Translations under genes and position numbers: made by a program
The notes under the pieces: generated by a model
What the model was told of the DNA's origin: nothing
The model's input: the letters and a program-made list of their open reading frames with translations, nothing else
The model's database searches: none
Assembly (NCBI RefSeq): GCF_001077535.1
Contig: NZ_CP011968.1
Span: 2,604,001 to 2,668,000 of the forward strand
DNA length: 64,000 bases
Reading direction: 5' to 3'
DNA from: Clostridioides difficile ATCC 9689 = DSM 1296
Lineage (GTDB): Bacteria > Bacillota > Clostridia > Peptostreptococcales > Peptostreptococcaceae
Part shown: positions 25,879-35,494 of the stretch, in pieces
Position numbering within the stretch: position 1 is the stretch's first letter
Layout of the letters: each line of letters starts with the position of its first letter

Positions 25879-25990
25879 CTTATATCTCCTTTCAACTTTC
25901 TATAAATATTATAACTTAAATTTCGACCTCTTGAAGTTTTTTATTTTTTTGTGGTAATATAATTATTAGTGTTTTAAAGGAGGATTTTTT

Positions 25991-28219
25991 ATGAAACTTG
26001 TACTTGCCGAGAAACCATCTGTGGCAAAAACTATAGCATCATTTTTAGGTGCAAAGACCAGACAAGATGGTTACTTTGAAGGAAATGATTATATAATTAC
26101 TTATGCAGTTGGACACTTAGTATCATTATATGATATGAAGGATTATGATAAAGATAAATACTCTGGCTCTTGGAAAATGAACAATTTCCCATTTGTTCCT
26201 GAGGATAAGTTTAAATTTAAGATTGATAGTTCTAAAACTAAACAATTCAACACTGTAAAAAAGCTTTTGAATAGAAAAGATGTAGAATATGTAATAAATG
26301 CCACTGACAATGACCGAGAAGGAGAACTTATAGCATTTTTAATATTTTTACTGGCAAAAAATAAAAAACCAGTAAAAAGAATCTTGGTAAATGAATGGAC
26401 ACCAGAAGATATTACAAGAGGTATAAAAAACCTAAAAGATGAAGATGAAATGAGAAATCTTCAAGCTGCTGGATATACTAGGCTTATTACTGACTGGTTG
26501 ATTGGAATAAATTTCACTTCTGTTGCTACATTGAAATATGGAAATGGGAAACTATTAAACATAGGTAGGGTAATTCTTCCAACAGTTAAATTAGTCTATG
26601 ATAGAGATATGGAAATACTAAACTTTGTTCCTAAAACTTATTATGAAATAGAAGGGCATTTTAAAGCTGAAGCTGGTGAATATAAAGGTAAATATGTTAA
26701 GGGTAAAGAAAGTAAATTTGATACACTTGAAGATGCAAATAAAATTATAGCTTCAATTACATCTGAAACTGGTAAAATACTAGATAAAAAAGTTACTATG
26801 TCAAAGGAATATGCACCAAAACTTTTTAGTTTGACATCACTTCAAGGATATATAACTTCTAAGTATTCCAATTTTACATCTGATAAGGTTTTAAATGTCT
26901 GTCAATCTCTCTATGAGGGTAATGGTAAGGGTGGATACATAACTTACCCTAGAACTGATTCCATTTTCTTAGAAGAAAGTTTGGCTTCAAAAGCTTCTCA
27001 AACTTTAGATAAATTAAAGGTTGGTCTTGAATATGAAAATAAAATTAAATTTTCTAAAACTAAAAGAGTTTTTGATTCTTCTAAAGTAGACTCCCATAGT
27101 GCTATAATTCCAACTTATATAATTCCAAAAAGTTTATCTAAGGATGAACAATTAGTTTATGATGCCATAAAAGATAGATTTGTAGCAAATTTTATGCCTC
27201 CTGCTGAATATGAGAATACAGAAATTAAGACTGAAGTAGATAATTGTACTTTCTTAACAAAAGGTAAGGTGCTTAAATCAAAAGGATACCTTGAGGTATA
27301 TAATAAGGAAGAAAAAAACGATTTACTTCCACTTGTAAATAAAGATGATGTTGTAGATGTGTTAGAAATAAAACCATTAACTAAGCAAACTACTCCACCT
27401 AAACCATATACTGAGGACACCCTTTTAAAGGCTATGAAAAATTGTGGTAAAAATGTGCCTGAAGAAGATACAACAGTGCTATCTGGATATTCGATTGGAA
27501 CATCAGCCACACGTGCTGATGTGTTAAAGAAGATAAGTCAAGTAGGCTATGTAAAGAAAAAAGGGAAATCTTATTCTATAACAGACCTTGGGAAAAATTT
27601 AGTTGAAATTTTTCCTGTTAAAGACTTATTTGATGTAGATTATACTGGAAAACTTGAAAAAAGTTTAAGCGATATTCAAAAAGGAAAGTATACAAGAAAA
27701 GAATATCTTACTAATATCATTAGTTTTATATATCAAAATGTCAATATTATAAAACAAGATGCTTCAAAAAATATAAACACAGAAGCATATACTTTCGATT
27801 CAAAAACTAAAAAATTTACTAAAACAAAAGAAAAAAAACAGAAAAAAGATGTAACTAATACTGAAAAAGAAGTTGCTATATCAAAGGATTCTAATAACAA
27901 AAAAGAAGTTAAAAATGGTGATGAAAATCAATCTCTTGGCAAATGCCCCATTTGTCAAGGTGATGTACTAGAATTTGATAAAGGCTTTGCTTGTAAAAAT
28001 CATAAAGAATGTAAATTTGTTATTTGGAAAAATGATAAGTATTTAAGTCTTTATAAAAAGAAAGTTAACAAAACAATGGTCAAAAATATTTTAAAAAAAG
28101 GTGAAACTAAAGTAAAATCTTTAACTGCTAAAAACGGTAATAAATTTGATGCTACATTAAAATATGATAAAAATCCAGATACTGGCTATTTCAATTGGAA
28201 AATAGAGTTTGACAACTAA
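25991..28219 (+). CDS. topB: DNA topoisomerase III
   Basis: 742 residues, type IA topoisomerase. Toprim start MKLVLAEKPSVAKTIASFLGA with the acidic NATDNDREGELIAFL; active-site tyrosine in GGYITYPRTDSIFL near residue 320; DSHSAIIPT and GTSATRADVLKKISQVGYV of the gate domain. A Lys-rich linker near 600-645 precedes a C-terminal zinc-ribbon-like part CPICQGDVLEF...CKNHKECKFVIWKN. It decatenates and relaxes negatively supercoiled DNA through a 5'-phosphotyrosine. Ribosome binding site AGGAGG. Single gene. Shorter, mobile-element-borne TopB forms exist, but nothing mobile is near. Confidence 0.93.
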   Translation: MKLVLAEKPSVAKTIASFLGAKTRQDGYFEGNDYIITYAVGHLVSLYDMKDYDKDKYSGSWKMNNFPFVPEDKFKFKIDSSKTKQFNTVKKLLNRKDVEYVINATDNDREGELIAFLIFLLAKNKKPVKRILVNEWTPEDITRGIKNLKDEDEMRNLQAAGYTRLITDWLIGINFTSVATLKYGNGKLLNIGRVILPTVKLVYDRDMEILNFVPKTYYEIEGHFKAEAGEYKGKYVKGKESKFDTLEDANKIIASITSETGKILDKKVTMSKEYAPKLFSLTSLQGYITSKYSNFTSDKVLNVCQSLYEGNGKGGYITYPRTDSIFLEESLASKASQTLDKLKVGLEYENKIKFSKTKRVFDSSKVDSHSAIIPTYIIPKSLSKDEQLVYDAIKDRFVANFMPPAEYENTEIKTEVDNCTFLTKGKVLKSKGYLEVYNKEEKNDLLPLVNKDDVVDVLEIKPLTKQTTPPKPYTEDTLLKAMKNCGKNVPEEDTTVLSGYSIGTSATRADVLKKISQVGYVKKKGKSYSITDLGKNLVEIFPVKDLFDVDYTGKLEKSLSDIQKGKYTRKEYLTNIISFIYQNVNIIKQDASKNINTEAYTFDSKTKKFTKTKEKKQKKDVTNTEKEVAISKDSNNKKEVKNGDENQSLGKCPICQGDVLEFDKGFACKNHKECKFVIWKNDKYLSLYKKKVNKTMVKNILKKGETKVKSLTAKNGNKFDATLKYDKNPDTGYFNWKIEFDN

Positions 28220-28223
28220 ATAT

Positions 28224-28290
28224 TCATAAGAAAAGAAATAGCAGTAGTATAATAATCTATATTATATTACTGCTATTTCTTTTCTTATGA
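28224..28290. terminator. bidirectional terminator between topB and marR
   Basis: Long near-perfect inverted repeat: AAGAAAAGAAATAGCAGTA (about 28228-28246) with its complement (about 28268-28286) and a short inner AT stem. T-runs exist in both directions, so it serves convergent topB (+) and the MarR gene (-). Confidence 0.88.
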
Positions 28291-28329
28291 AGTTTTAACT
28301 TTTTTAATAGTGACTTTTACAATCACACT

Positions 28330-28815
28330 CTAACCTAATTTCTTTACTATTTCTGATAACTTTAATGTATGTTCATCTAATAAAGTTAGTTCCTCTTCAG
28401 AAAGATTAGATAATTTTTTTACTAGAGATTCTTTGAGAATAGCTTTTACTGCATCAAATAATTTAAATGCTTTATCTGTTAATTCAACCCTAAGAATCCT
28501 TCTATCTTTTGGGTCAGGAAATTTATTGACTAAACCATGTTCCACTAATCTGTCAATAATCGGAGTCATATTTGATTTTAAAATTCCTAAATTAGAAGCT
28601 ATTTGAGAAATTGATGATGAATTTGATGTCATAAGATAAAGAATTACCTTAGCATGTGATGGAGCCATTGGACATTCTTCAAAATAAGCTTTCATTATAT
28701 CAGAGTTATTTTGAAACTTTTTTAACAAATCGCTTTCTTTAAATATATTATTTTCAAGCACAAATAAAAAATCTAAAAAAGAGTCCGCTATTTTAAGTAT
28801 ATTGTTGTTATCCAT
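28330..28815 (-). CDS. MarR-family regulator of the divergent efflux operon
   Basis: 161 residues, winged-helix MarR family: APSHAKVILYLMTSNSSSISQIASNLGILKSNMTPIIDRLVEHGLVNKFPDPKDRRILRVELTDKA covers the helix-turn-helix and the wing with the DxRxxR motif, and dimerisation helices lie at both ends. It is divergent from a three-gene RND efflux operon, so it is probably the operon's ligand-responsive repressor. Palindromes overlie both promoters in the 28816-29066 interval. Ribosome binding site AAGGGATG before ATG. Confidence 0.88.
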   Translation of the reverse strand: MDNNNILKIADSFLDFLFVLENNIFKESDLLKKFQNNSDIMKAYFEECPMAPSHAKVILYLMTSNSSSISQIASNLGILKSNMTPIIDRLVEHGLVNKFPDPKDRRILRVELTDKAFKLFDAVKAILKESLVKKLSNLSEEELTLLDEHTLKLSEIVKKLG

Positions 28816-28845
28816 ATTTGTAACATCCCTTCAATAGATAATATA

Positions 28846-28942
28846 ATAAAACATTGTTGTTTAATATAGTATAAATTATAAACTATTAATAAATTTAAAA
28901 CAAGAAAAAGTTATTGACTCATAATAATTATAAATTTATAAT
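28846..28942. promoter_or_regulatory. divergent promoters with palindromic operators
   Basis: Plus strand, for the efflux operon: TTGACT (28914-28919), 17 bases, TATAAT (28937-28942), with the perfect palindrome ATTATAAATTTATAAT (28927-28942) covering the -10 box. Minus strand, for marR: TTGTTT (28903-28898), 17 bases, TATAAT (28880-28875), with an AAACA-N4-TGTTT dyad at 28848-28861 downstream of it. The arrangement fits MarR repression of both directions; which dyad is bound is inference. Confidence 0.65.
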
Positions 28943-29066
28943 CAAATTAGAGAATTATAAATTGCCAATAAAGGGAAGTTTTTTAATTAGTCTAAAACTA
29001 AACTTAAATTATAAGACACTTTAAATTCTACAACAAGCTAGTGTGCAATATATAATAGGAGGAGAT

Positions 29067-30290
29067 ATGAAAAGATATTTAATAGTTTTCTTAATGTGTA
29101 GTTCACTGTTTTTAGTTGGATGTGGAAAAACAGAAGAATCTGAACCTGAGAAACCAATAGCAGTTTCTGTTCAAAAAGCAATAGGTGGAGAAATTGAAAA
29201 CACAAATTCTTTCTCAGGAACTACAAAGGTTAAAGATGAAACAGCTGTTACTGCACAGACTGTTGGCACAGTTCAAGAAGTGTATGTAAAACTTGGGCAA
29301 AATGTAAGAAAAGGAGATGAATTATTGAGTATAAGCAGTCCAGAGCTAGAAAATAGTGTAAAGCAAAGTAAAGCCTCACTAGATTTAGCAAAAGCAAGTT
29401 ATTCAAGTGCCACTGGTGGTTCATTAGAGGCACAAGTAAATCAGGCAAAAACAGCTCTTGACAATGCAAAGATTCAATATGAGGAGTCTCAAAGAAATTA
29501 TGACAATAATAAGATTCTTTATGAACAGGAAGTCATTAGTTTAGACCAATTTAAAAAAATAGAGTTTTCTTTAGAGCAAACAAAACAACAGTTAGATTCT
29601 GCTCAAAGAGCATACGATACAGCAACTTCAAAAAGTATACCTCAAGCTAAAGCACTTGCTAAAAAACAGCTTGACCAAGCTCAAGTATCATATAATTTAG
29701 CAATGAGTAATTTAGACAAATTAACATTAACATCTCCAGTAGATGGTACAATAACAGCTAAAAACTTTGATTCAAAGGAAATGATAACACAATCACAACC
29801 AGCTTTTATTATTTCTAATCCTAATATACTAGAAGTTGATTTAAATGTAGCAGAATCAGATATAGGTAAATTTAAGAAAGATGGAAATGTAGATGTTATA
29901 ATTGAAGACCAAAGGATTTTAGGAAAAATAGATTATGTACCTTCAGTAGTTGACCCTCAGACATCTTTATATCCTGTTAAAGTACTTGTAAATAATACAA
30001 ACAACAAATTTAAGGCAGGTATGTCTGCTCAAGTAAACTTAAGTGTTGAAAAAGAAAATGGTGCTGTTACAGTACCTAAAAAAGCAATATTTGAAGAAAA
30101 TGGTAAAAAATATGTATACATAGCAACAAAAGACAATATAGCAAAGAAACACTTGGTTCAAACTGGAATTGTAACAGAGGATAAAATAGAAATTAAAAGT
30201 GGTGTAAGTGATAAAGATACAGTGATTATTGGAGGGATAAGTCTTATTTCTGACGGAACTAAGATATTTCCTGTAGAAAAGGAGAAGTAG
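29067..30290 (+). CDS. RND efflux periplasmic-adaptor-like lipoprotein (HlyD/AcrA family)
   Basis: About 407 residues. Lipoprotein signal MKRYLIVFLMCSSLFLVGCGK with the lipobox Cys near 20; biotinyl-lipoyl-like half AVTAQTVGTVQEVYVKLGQNVRKGDELLSI; a long coiled coil with Gln/Ala-rich heptads (about 100-215); LTSPVDGTITAKNFDSKEMI second lipoyl half; then a beta barrel. It is anchored on the outer face of the membrane and links the pump to its partners. The longest frame begins at GTG 29043, but the ribosome binding site GGAGGAG falls inside it, so ATG 29067 is used. First gene of the MarR-controlled operon, four bases before the pump gene. Confidence 0.88.
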   Translation: MKRYLIVFLMCSSLFLVGCGKTEESEPEKPIAVSVQKAIGGEIENTNSFSGTTKVKDETAVTAQTVGTVQEVYVKLGQNVRKGDELLSISSPELENSVKQSKASLDLAKASYSSATGGSLEAQVNQAKTALDNAKIQYEESQRNYDNNKILYEQEVISLDQFKKIEFSLEQTKQQLDSAQRAYDTATSKSIPQAKALAKKQLDQAQVSYNLAMSNLDKLTLTSPVDGTITAKNFDSKEMITQSQPAFIISNPNILEVDLNVAESDIGKFKKDGNVDVIIEDQRILGKIDYVPSVVDPQTSLYPVKVLVNNTNNKFKAGMSAQVNLSVEKENGAVTVPKKAIFEENGKKYVYIATKDNIAKKHLVQTGIVTEDKIEIKSGVSDKDTVIIGGISLISDGTKIFPVEKEK

Positions 30291-30293
30291 ACT

Positions 30294-33200
30294 ATGAATT
30301 TAACACAGACTTCCGTTAAACGTCCTCTCACAATCATAATGGTCTTTTTAGTATTAATAGTTTTTGGTGGTATTGGATATAAAAAAATGTCAATAAATCT
30401 AATGCCTGATATAGAAATACCAGTTGTAATGGTCATGACTACTTGGACAGGTGCTGGTCCTCAAGACGTTGATGAACAAGTTAGTCAAAAAGTTGATGAA
30501 AGTTTATCTGCCGTTTCAAATGTAAAATCTACTATATCAAGTTCACAAGAAAGTGTTTCTATGGTAGTTGCTCAGTTTGAATTTGGAACTAATTTGGATG
30601 AAATAATGAATGATGTTAGGTCTAAAGTTGATGCATTACAGACCAGCCTCCCAGATGATGCAGCTAAACCAACAGTTTTAAAGCTGGATATGAATGCACA
30701 GGCTATAGGTCAACTTGTCATATCTGGAGGAAATGAAAATAGTTCACAAGCCTTAAGAAAATACGCTGAAGATGTAATTCAGCCTAAAATAGAATCCATA
30801 GATGGTGTTACTTCAGCAGACCTTAAAGGTGGAGAAAAAGCACAGGTTAATGTAATAGCTGACCCAGCTGTTCTTTCAAATTATGGAGTTAGTTTATCCA
30901 CTATAAAAGGTGTCTTATCCTCTAGTAATAAAACATTCCCTTATGGTTCAATTACTCAAGGTGAGGATAAAATAGTTTTAAGAGCGATTGATAAATTAGA
31001 ATCCCTAGATGATATAAAACAGATTCAAATTCCTGTAAAAGGAGGAAATACAGTTAGATTAGATAATCTTTGTAGTGTAGATTATGGATATGCAGACAAA
31101 GATAGTATTTATAGATACAATGGAAAAGACAGTTTGGTAATAGATATTTCTAAACAACAAGATGCCAACACTGTAAAAGTTATGCAGAGTGCATACAAAT
31201 ACGTAGATGAATTGAATAAGGAAAATCCTCAATTTAAAATTAAAATTGCTAATGATACAAGTTCATACATAAGTGAATCAATAAACAGTGTAATGAGCAA
31301 CTTGCTTATAAGTGCTGTTATCGCATTTATTGTAATATTTGCTTTCCTAAAAAGTGTAAGAGCTTCACTAGTTGTTGCAGTTGCAATACCAATTTCTATA
31401 ATAGGTGCTATAGCAATTCTCTACTTTACTGGTGAAAGTTTAAATCTTATTACTGCAAGTTCATTGGTAATTTCAGTTGGTATGGTTGTTGATAATGCTA
31501 CAGTTGTAATTGAAAATATATTTAAATATAGGAAAAGTGGCAGATTGAGTCTTGATGATTGTGCTATTGAGGGAACAAGAACTGTAACAAATGCAATACT
31601 TGCATCAACATTGACCACAATAGCAATATTCTTACCTATCATGTTTACAGAAGGTATAGCTAAAATAACTTTTGGGGCATTAGGTAAAACACTAATAGCT
31701 TCACTAGCATTCTCCTTTATAGGTGCAATTACACTCGTTCCTAGTGTATTTGCAAAATTAAGCAGAGGAAAAAATAGTCAAAAGATGCAAGAAAAAGATA
31801 GTCCTATATTTGATAAGGTAAGTGAAGCATATAAAAAATTATTAAGTGTATGTTTGAGACATCAACGCTTAGTTGTAATATCAAGTTTACTTATTTTTGT
31901 AGCTTCCTTATTTGGAATGGGATTTATAGGTATGGACTTTATGCCTGCAGCAGACAAGGGTGAATTATCTATTTCTATAGAACTTCCAAAAGGTCTTAGC
32001 CTAGAATCCAATGATTACTATGTATCTATGACTGAGAAAAAAGTCTCAGATATTCCAGAAATTAAAACTTTAATAACAACTTTGACATCAGATTCAAATA
32101 ATAGTAAAGCAAGTATAGCAATTGAATTAGAATCTCAAAAAAATAGAAAAAGAACTACTGATGAAATAGAAAAAGAGATAATTGATAGAGTGGCTACTGT
32201 ACCAGATTGTAAAATAAATGTAAGTCAAAACAGTAGTGTTATGGGTGGAGCTGGAGGAGCAGACTTCACATTAGAAATGAAAGGTCCTGATTTAGATGTA
32301 TTAAAAATACTGGGAAAAGAAGCTGAAAAAGAATTTAGCTCTATAAAAGGATTTAGAAATGTTGAAACTTCTCTTACAGATACAACACAAGAAGCTCAAT
32401 TTACTATAGATAAACATAAGGCTCAAGAATATGGTGTAAATACTGCTGAAATTGCAGGCATGTTACGTACAGCAATAAATGGTGACTCCGTAACCACTGC
32501 TACTATTGATGATTACAAAGTGGATGTAAACCTAAAATTTAAAGCAGATACTATTGATAGCTTAGAAGATATAAAGCAACTAAAAGTAAACTCTGCAACT
32601 GGAAAAGAAGTTCCTCTTGGTGCTTTTTCAGATATAAAAATGGCAGATGGTCTACAATCTATATCTAGGACTGATGGAGATTTTTCTGTAAATATAACTG
32701 CTACACTTGACAATTTAGATGCTGGTACTGCTACAAAACTAGCACTAGAAAAAACGAATAAAATGGTAATTCCTAAAGATTACTCTATAGGTGTTGGTGG
32801 TGAAACAGAAATGATGAATGAATCTATGGCAAGTCTTGGATTTTCAATGGTCATAGCTATAGCATTAGTTTATATGGTAATGGTAGCTCAGTTTGAATCA
32901 TTTAGTAAACCATTTATAATCATGTTCTGTGTTCCATTTGCATTCGTTGGAGTTGTGCTTTCGCTTCTAGTTAGTGGTCAAAGTTTAAGTACTGTCGGTA
33001 TGCTAGGTATAATCTTACTTATCGGTATTGTTGTTAATAATGGTATAGTTCTTATTGACTACATAGAGCAACTTAGAAAAACAAATCGTAACAATGATTT
33101 AATTGGTTTGGTTTCAATTGGTTGTGCAGCAAGATTAAGACCAGTCTTAATGACTACAGCAACAACAATTTTAGGTATGTTGCCAACAGCACTATCTCTT

Positions 33201-33428
33201 GGTGAAGGTGGAGAAACTATGCAACCACTAGCCATAGTTATAATGGGTGGTCTAACTGTATCTACACTTATAACTTTGGTGCTTATACCTACTATATACT
33301 TAATATTTGATAAATGGGAAAATAAGTTTTCAGACAAAATGCCTAAAATATTTGGTAAGATAACAGATAAAATAGGAAGTATAAAACGTAAAATAATAAA
33401 GAAACCAAAATTGAAAGCTAAAGTTTAA
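30294..33428 (+). CDS. RND-family efflux pump (AcrB/CzcA-like)
   Basis: 1044 residues with the full RND layout. The first membrane helix starts at 12 (PLTIIMVFLVLIVFGGIGY). A large outer loop with GAGPQDVDEQVSQKVDESLSAV follows, then helices II-VI with SLVISVGMVVDNATVVIENIF (motif A-type Asp residues needed for proton relay). A second outer loop includes GFIGMDFMPAADKGELSISIELP, and helices VIII-XII include GIILLIGIVVNNGIVLIDYIEQ. It exports drugs or other amphiphiles using the proton gradient. In a cell without an outer membrane it delivers substrate to the outside together with the lipoprotein adaptor. Ribosome binding site AAGGAG overlaps the stop of the upstream gene. Confidence 0.92.
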   Translation: MNLTQTSVKRPLTIIMVFLVLIVFGGIGYKKMSINLMPDIEIPVVMVMTTWTGAGPQDVDEQVSQKVDESLSAVSNVKSTISSSQESVSMVVAQFEFGTNLDEIMNDVRSKVDALQTSLPDDAAKPTVLKLDMNAQAIGQLVISGGNENSSQALRKYAEDVIQPKIESIDGVTSADLKGGEKAQVNVIADPAVLSNYGVSLSTIKGVLSSSNKTFPYGSITQGEDKIVLRAIDKLESLDDIKQIQIPVKGGNTVRLDNLCSVDYGYADKDSIYRYNGKDSLVIDISKQQDANTVKVMQSAYKYVDELNKENPQFKIKIANDTSSYISESINSVMSNLLISAVIAFIVIFAFLKSVRASLVVAVAIPISIIGAIAILYFTGESLNLITASSLVISVGMVVDNATVVIENIFKYRKSGRLSLDDCAIEGTRTVTNAILASTLTTIAIFLPIMFTEGIAKITFGALGKTLIASLAFSFIGAITLVPSVFAKLSRGKNSQKMQEKDSPIFDKVSEAYKKLLSVCLRHQRLVVISSLLIFVASLFGMGFIGMDFMPAADKGELSISIELPKGLSLESNDYYVSMTEKKVSDIPEIKTLITTLTSDSNNSKASIAIELESQKNRKRTTDEIEKEIIDRVATVPDCKINVSQNSSVMGGAGGADFTLEMKGPDLDVLKILGKEAEKEFSSIKGFRNVETSLTDTTQEAQFTIDKHKAQEYGVNTAEIAGMLRTAINGDSVTTATIDDYKVDVNLKFKADTIDSLEDIKQLKVNSATGKEVPLGAFSDIKMADGLQSISRTDGDFSVNITATLDNLDAGTATKLALEKTNKMVIPKDYSIGVGGETEMMNESMASLGFSMVIAIALVYMVMVAQFESFSKPFIIMFCVPFAFVGVVLSLLVSGQSLSTVGMLGIILLIGIVVNNGIVLIDYIEQLRKTNRNNDLIGLVSIGCAARLRPVLMTTATTILGMLPTALSLGEGGETMQPLAIVIMGGLTVSTLITLVLIPTIYLIFDKWENKFSDKMPKIFGKITDKIGSIKRKIIKKPKLKAKV

Positions 33429-33449
33429 ATAGAATGGAGGGTGATTGTA

Positions 33450-34760
33450 TTGAATAAAAAAATGAGCAAAATAGTTGCAATTGGCTGTGGTGTTGGTATA
33501 ATAACTGCCAATTTAATCCCAGTTTACGCAGATAATAATACTTCTTCTATAAACAAAGTTGATAATTCTATTTTAAGTGACTCAAATAAAAGAACATCTG
33601 AAAAGGAAATTTTGACTGCTAGAGAAGCTGTTAGTGCTGCACTTAAAAATAGTGAAAAATTAAAAATGAAATCAGAAGAAATAAAAATGTTAAAAGAAAA
33701 GTTAGAAGTACAAGATGAGTTTGATAGTTTTACTGGAAGTGACAACTCGTTTCCATACGACCAAATTGGACTTCTTAAAAATCAAAGTGAACAGGCTAAA
33801 GGCTTTATGGAGGACCAAATAGCAAATGATATTACTAATAAATTTAACGATTTAGTTTCAAGAGAAAATGAGCTAGATAAAATAAAAAACAATCTTGAAA
33901 TAAAAACTAAAGAAATTAAAGATATGAAATTAAAAAAAGATTTAGGGTTAGTAACATCTTTAGAAACTGAATCAGCTGAACTTGAACTTCAAACACTACA
34001 AAATACTCAAAAAGCTAAACTTCAAGAACTAAAAAACAATCAAGACTATTTTAAGTTATTAACTAATATAGATTTAAATAATTATCAATTGGATAAAGAA
34101 TATAGATTTGAATCTTTTAGAGTAGGTGGCTCAGTTGATTCATATATGGAAGGTAAGGTTAATGAATATTTAAAATACGACCAATTGATTTTAGAACGTA
34201 CAGAAGAAAGCTTTAATGATAAAGATGAGAACAAAGCAGATTTACCAGATAGACCTAACCTTACAAGACCAGTTGCTCCTACAAAACCAGAGCAAGGTAA
34301 CCTAACTGATGATGAATACAAGGTTCTTATGGATAAGTATGAAAAAGATTATGATAGATATAAAAAAGAAGTTGAAGCATACAATCTTGAAAGACAGACT
34401 TATGCTGCTGGTCTTACTACTTATGCAAATTATCTTCAACAAAAATTTAATACTGAAAATGGTCTAGTAACATTAGAAGACAGTAAAAAAGCTCTTAAAA
34501 AAGGGTTAATTGATAGCTATGCTCAATTACTTGCTTTAGAAGATACAATTCAGATTACTAAAAAACAACTTGATTTATCAGAAAAACAATTAAAAAATAC
34601 TAAATTAAGATATGATTTAGGATTAATTACTCTAACTGATTATAAAAAACAAGTGGTAAGTAATGAAGATGCTAAAAATAGCTATGACTCTCTTATTGTG
34701 AATTATAACTCACTAAAAAATGGTATAGAAAAACCTTGGATACTTAATTCTGGTAAATAG
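33450..34760 (+). CDS. TolC-like secreted coiled-coil protein of the RND operon
   Basis: About 436 residues: a signal peptide (MNKKMSKIVAIGCGVGIITANLIPVYA), then a mostly helical TolC/OEP-type protein. ILTAREAVSAALKNSEKLKMKSEEI opens the first repeat and TKKQLDLSEKQLKNTKLRYDLGLITLTDYKKQVV is the typical second-repeat helix. A Pro-rich insert (DLPDRPNLTRPVAPTKPEQ) interrupts it near 265. Gram-positive bacteria lack an outer membrane, so it cannot act as a classical channel; it may form a wall-spanning conduit or a helical partner of the adaptor. The GTG at 33441 directly abuts GGAGG, so TTG 33450 is the preferred start. Third gene of the operon. Confidence 0.82.
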   Translation: MNKKMSKIVAIGCGVGIITANLIPVYADNNTSSINKVDNSILSDSNKRTSEKEILTAREAVSAALKNSEKLKMKSEEIKMLKEKLEVQDEFDSFTGSDNSFPYDQIGLLKNQSEQAKGFMEDQIANDITNKFNDLVSRENELDKIKNNLEIKTKEIKDMKLKKDLGLVTSLETESAELELQTLQNTQKAKLQELKNNQDYFKLLTNIDLNNYQLDKEYRFESFRVGGSVDSYMEGKVNEYLKYDQLILERTEESFNDKDENKADLPDRPNLTRPVAPTKPEQGNLTDDEYKVLMDKYEKDYDRYKKEVEAYNLERQTYAAGLTTYANYLQQKFNTENGLVTLEDSKKALKKGLIDSYAQLLALEDTIQITKKQLDLSEKQLKNTKLRYDLGLITLTDYKKQVVSNEDAKNSYDSLIVNYNSLKNGIEKPWILNSGK

Positions 34761-34896
34761 AAAGATTACTTTAACATACGTTTGATTAAAAAATAGTTAT
34801 GCACACTCGTGGCTTTAGTCATGGAAGATTCAGAAGGCAAATAATAGAAATAGATTAGTAAAAATATATTTACTTATAAAACTGTATACTTTTATA

Positions 34897-35013
34897 GAGG
34901 CTATCTCAAAATAGAGATAAGCCTCTTTTTTATTGTTTAAATTATAAAAATATATTTGATTCCATACAAAAAGAGTGCCTTATGAACTAAAAAGTTCATT
35001 TTGAGACACCCTC
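34897..35013. repeat. MITE-like inverted-repeat element, copy 1
   Basis: 117 bases bounded by imperfect terminal inverted repeats GAGGCTATCTCAAAAT and ATTTTGAGACACCCTC. The right part forms a hairpin around AACTAAAAAGTT with GAGTGCCT and the end. Related copies lie at 48614-48730 (same orientation) and 62196-62308 (inverted). It has no coding capacity. It sits between the efflux operon (+) and the zinc-ribbon gene (-) and probably ends transcription for both. Confidence 0.75.
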
Positions 35014-35035
35014 AAAAGCTTAACTCTAAATTTAA

Positions 35036-35281
35036 TTATTTTTTATCAAATGTCTCATCTATTTTACATCTCACCATGTTAACAAATTCAGAAATATTAT
35101 ATCCTCTAAGTTTGCATCCACATTTAGGACAATAATCCAGTTTCCTAGATACCAAAGCCCTACAACTAGGTTCTGGACATCTTATTTTTAGACTCTCATC
35201 TGCTACTTTAAATCCACATCGTGGGCATATACTACCTGGACGTGATGATACTTCCTTTCCACATTTAGGACACTTTGTCAA
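35036..35281 (-). CDS. small double zinc-ribbon protein
   Basis: About 81 residues with four Cys pairs: CPKCG, CPRCG, CPEPSC and CPKCGCKL, that is, two zinc ribbons in tandem. The tail is helical (YNISEFVNMVRCKIDETFDK). The first frame start (TTG 35305) precedes the ribosome binding site GGAGGGG; TTG 35281 is six bases after it and yields the natural start MTKCPKCGKE. Such small rubredoxin-like zinc ribbons usually bind nucleic acid or protein. Function unknown. Confidence 0.75.
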   Translation of the reverse strand: MTKCPKCGKEVSSRPGSICPRCGFKVADESLKIRCPEPSCRALVSRKLDYCPKCGCKLRGYNISEFVNMVRCKIDETFDKK

Positions 35282-35398
35282 CTTTATCCCCTCCAGTAAA
35301 CTCAATTTAATTGATAGTTGAAATTTCTCTCTACAATAATATATGCAATATAATTAAATACGTTTCACTTACAACTATATAAGTTAAATTTTTATAAT

Positions 35399-35464
35399 AA
35401 AAATCCCCTATATTCAATTTACAAATACTTAATTTGATACATTGAACAATAGGGGATTTTATTT
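35399..35464 (-). terminator. terminator of the ppdK operon
   Basis: Arms AAATCCCCTATATTCAAT (35401-35418) and ATTGAACAATAGGGGATTT (35441-35459) form a long stem with one bulge; a T-run follows on each strand. It lies 30 bases after the ppdK stop. Confidence 0.85.
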
Positions 35465-35494
35465 TTATTTAGTTACATATTTTGCAGTCTATTA

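Noticed and set aside
33450-34760. TolC-like gene as evidence for a Gram-negative source or contamination
   Set aside because: Codon use, AT content and neighbours match the rest of the window, and spore-coat genes are present; TolC-fold homologues occur in Clostridia.
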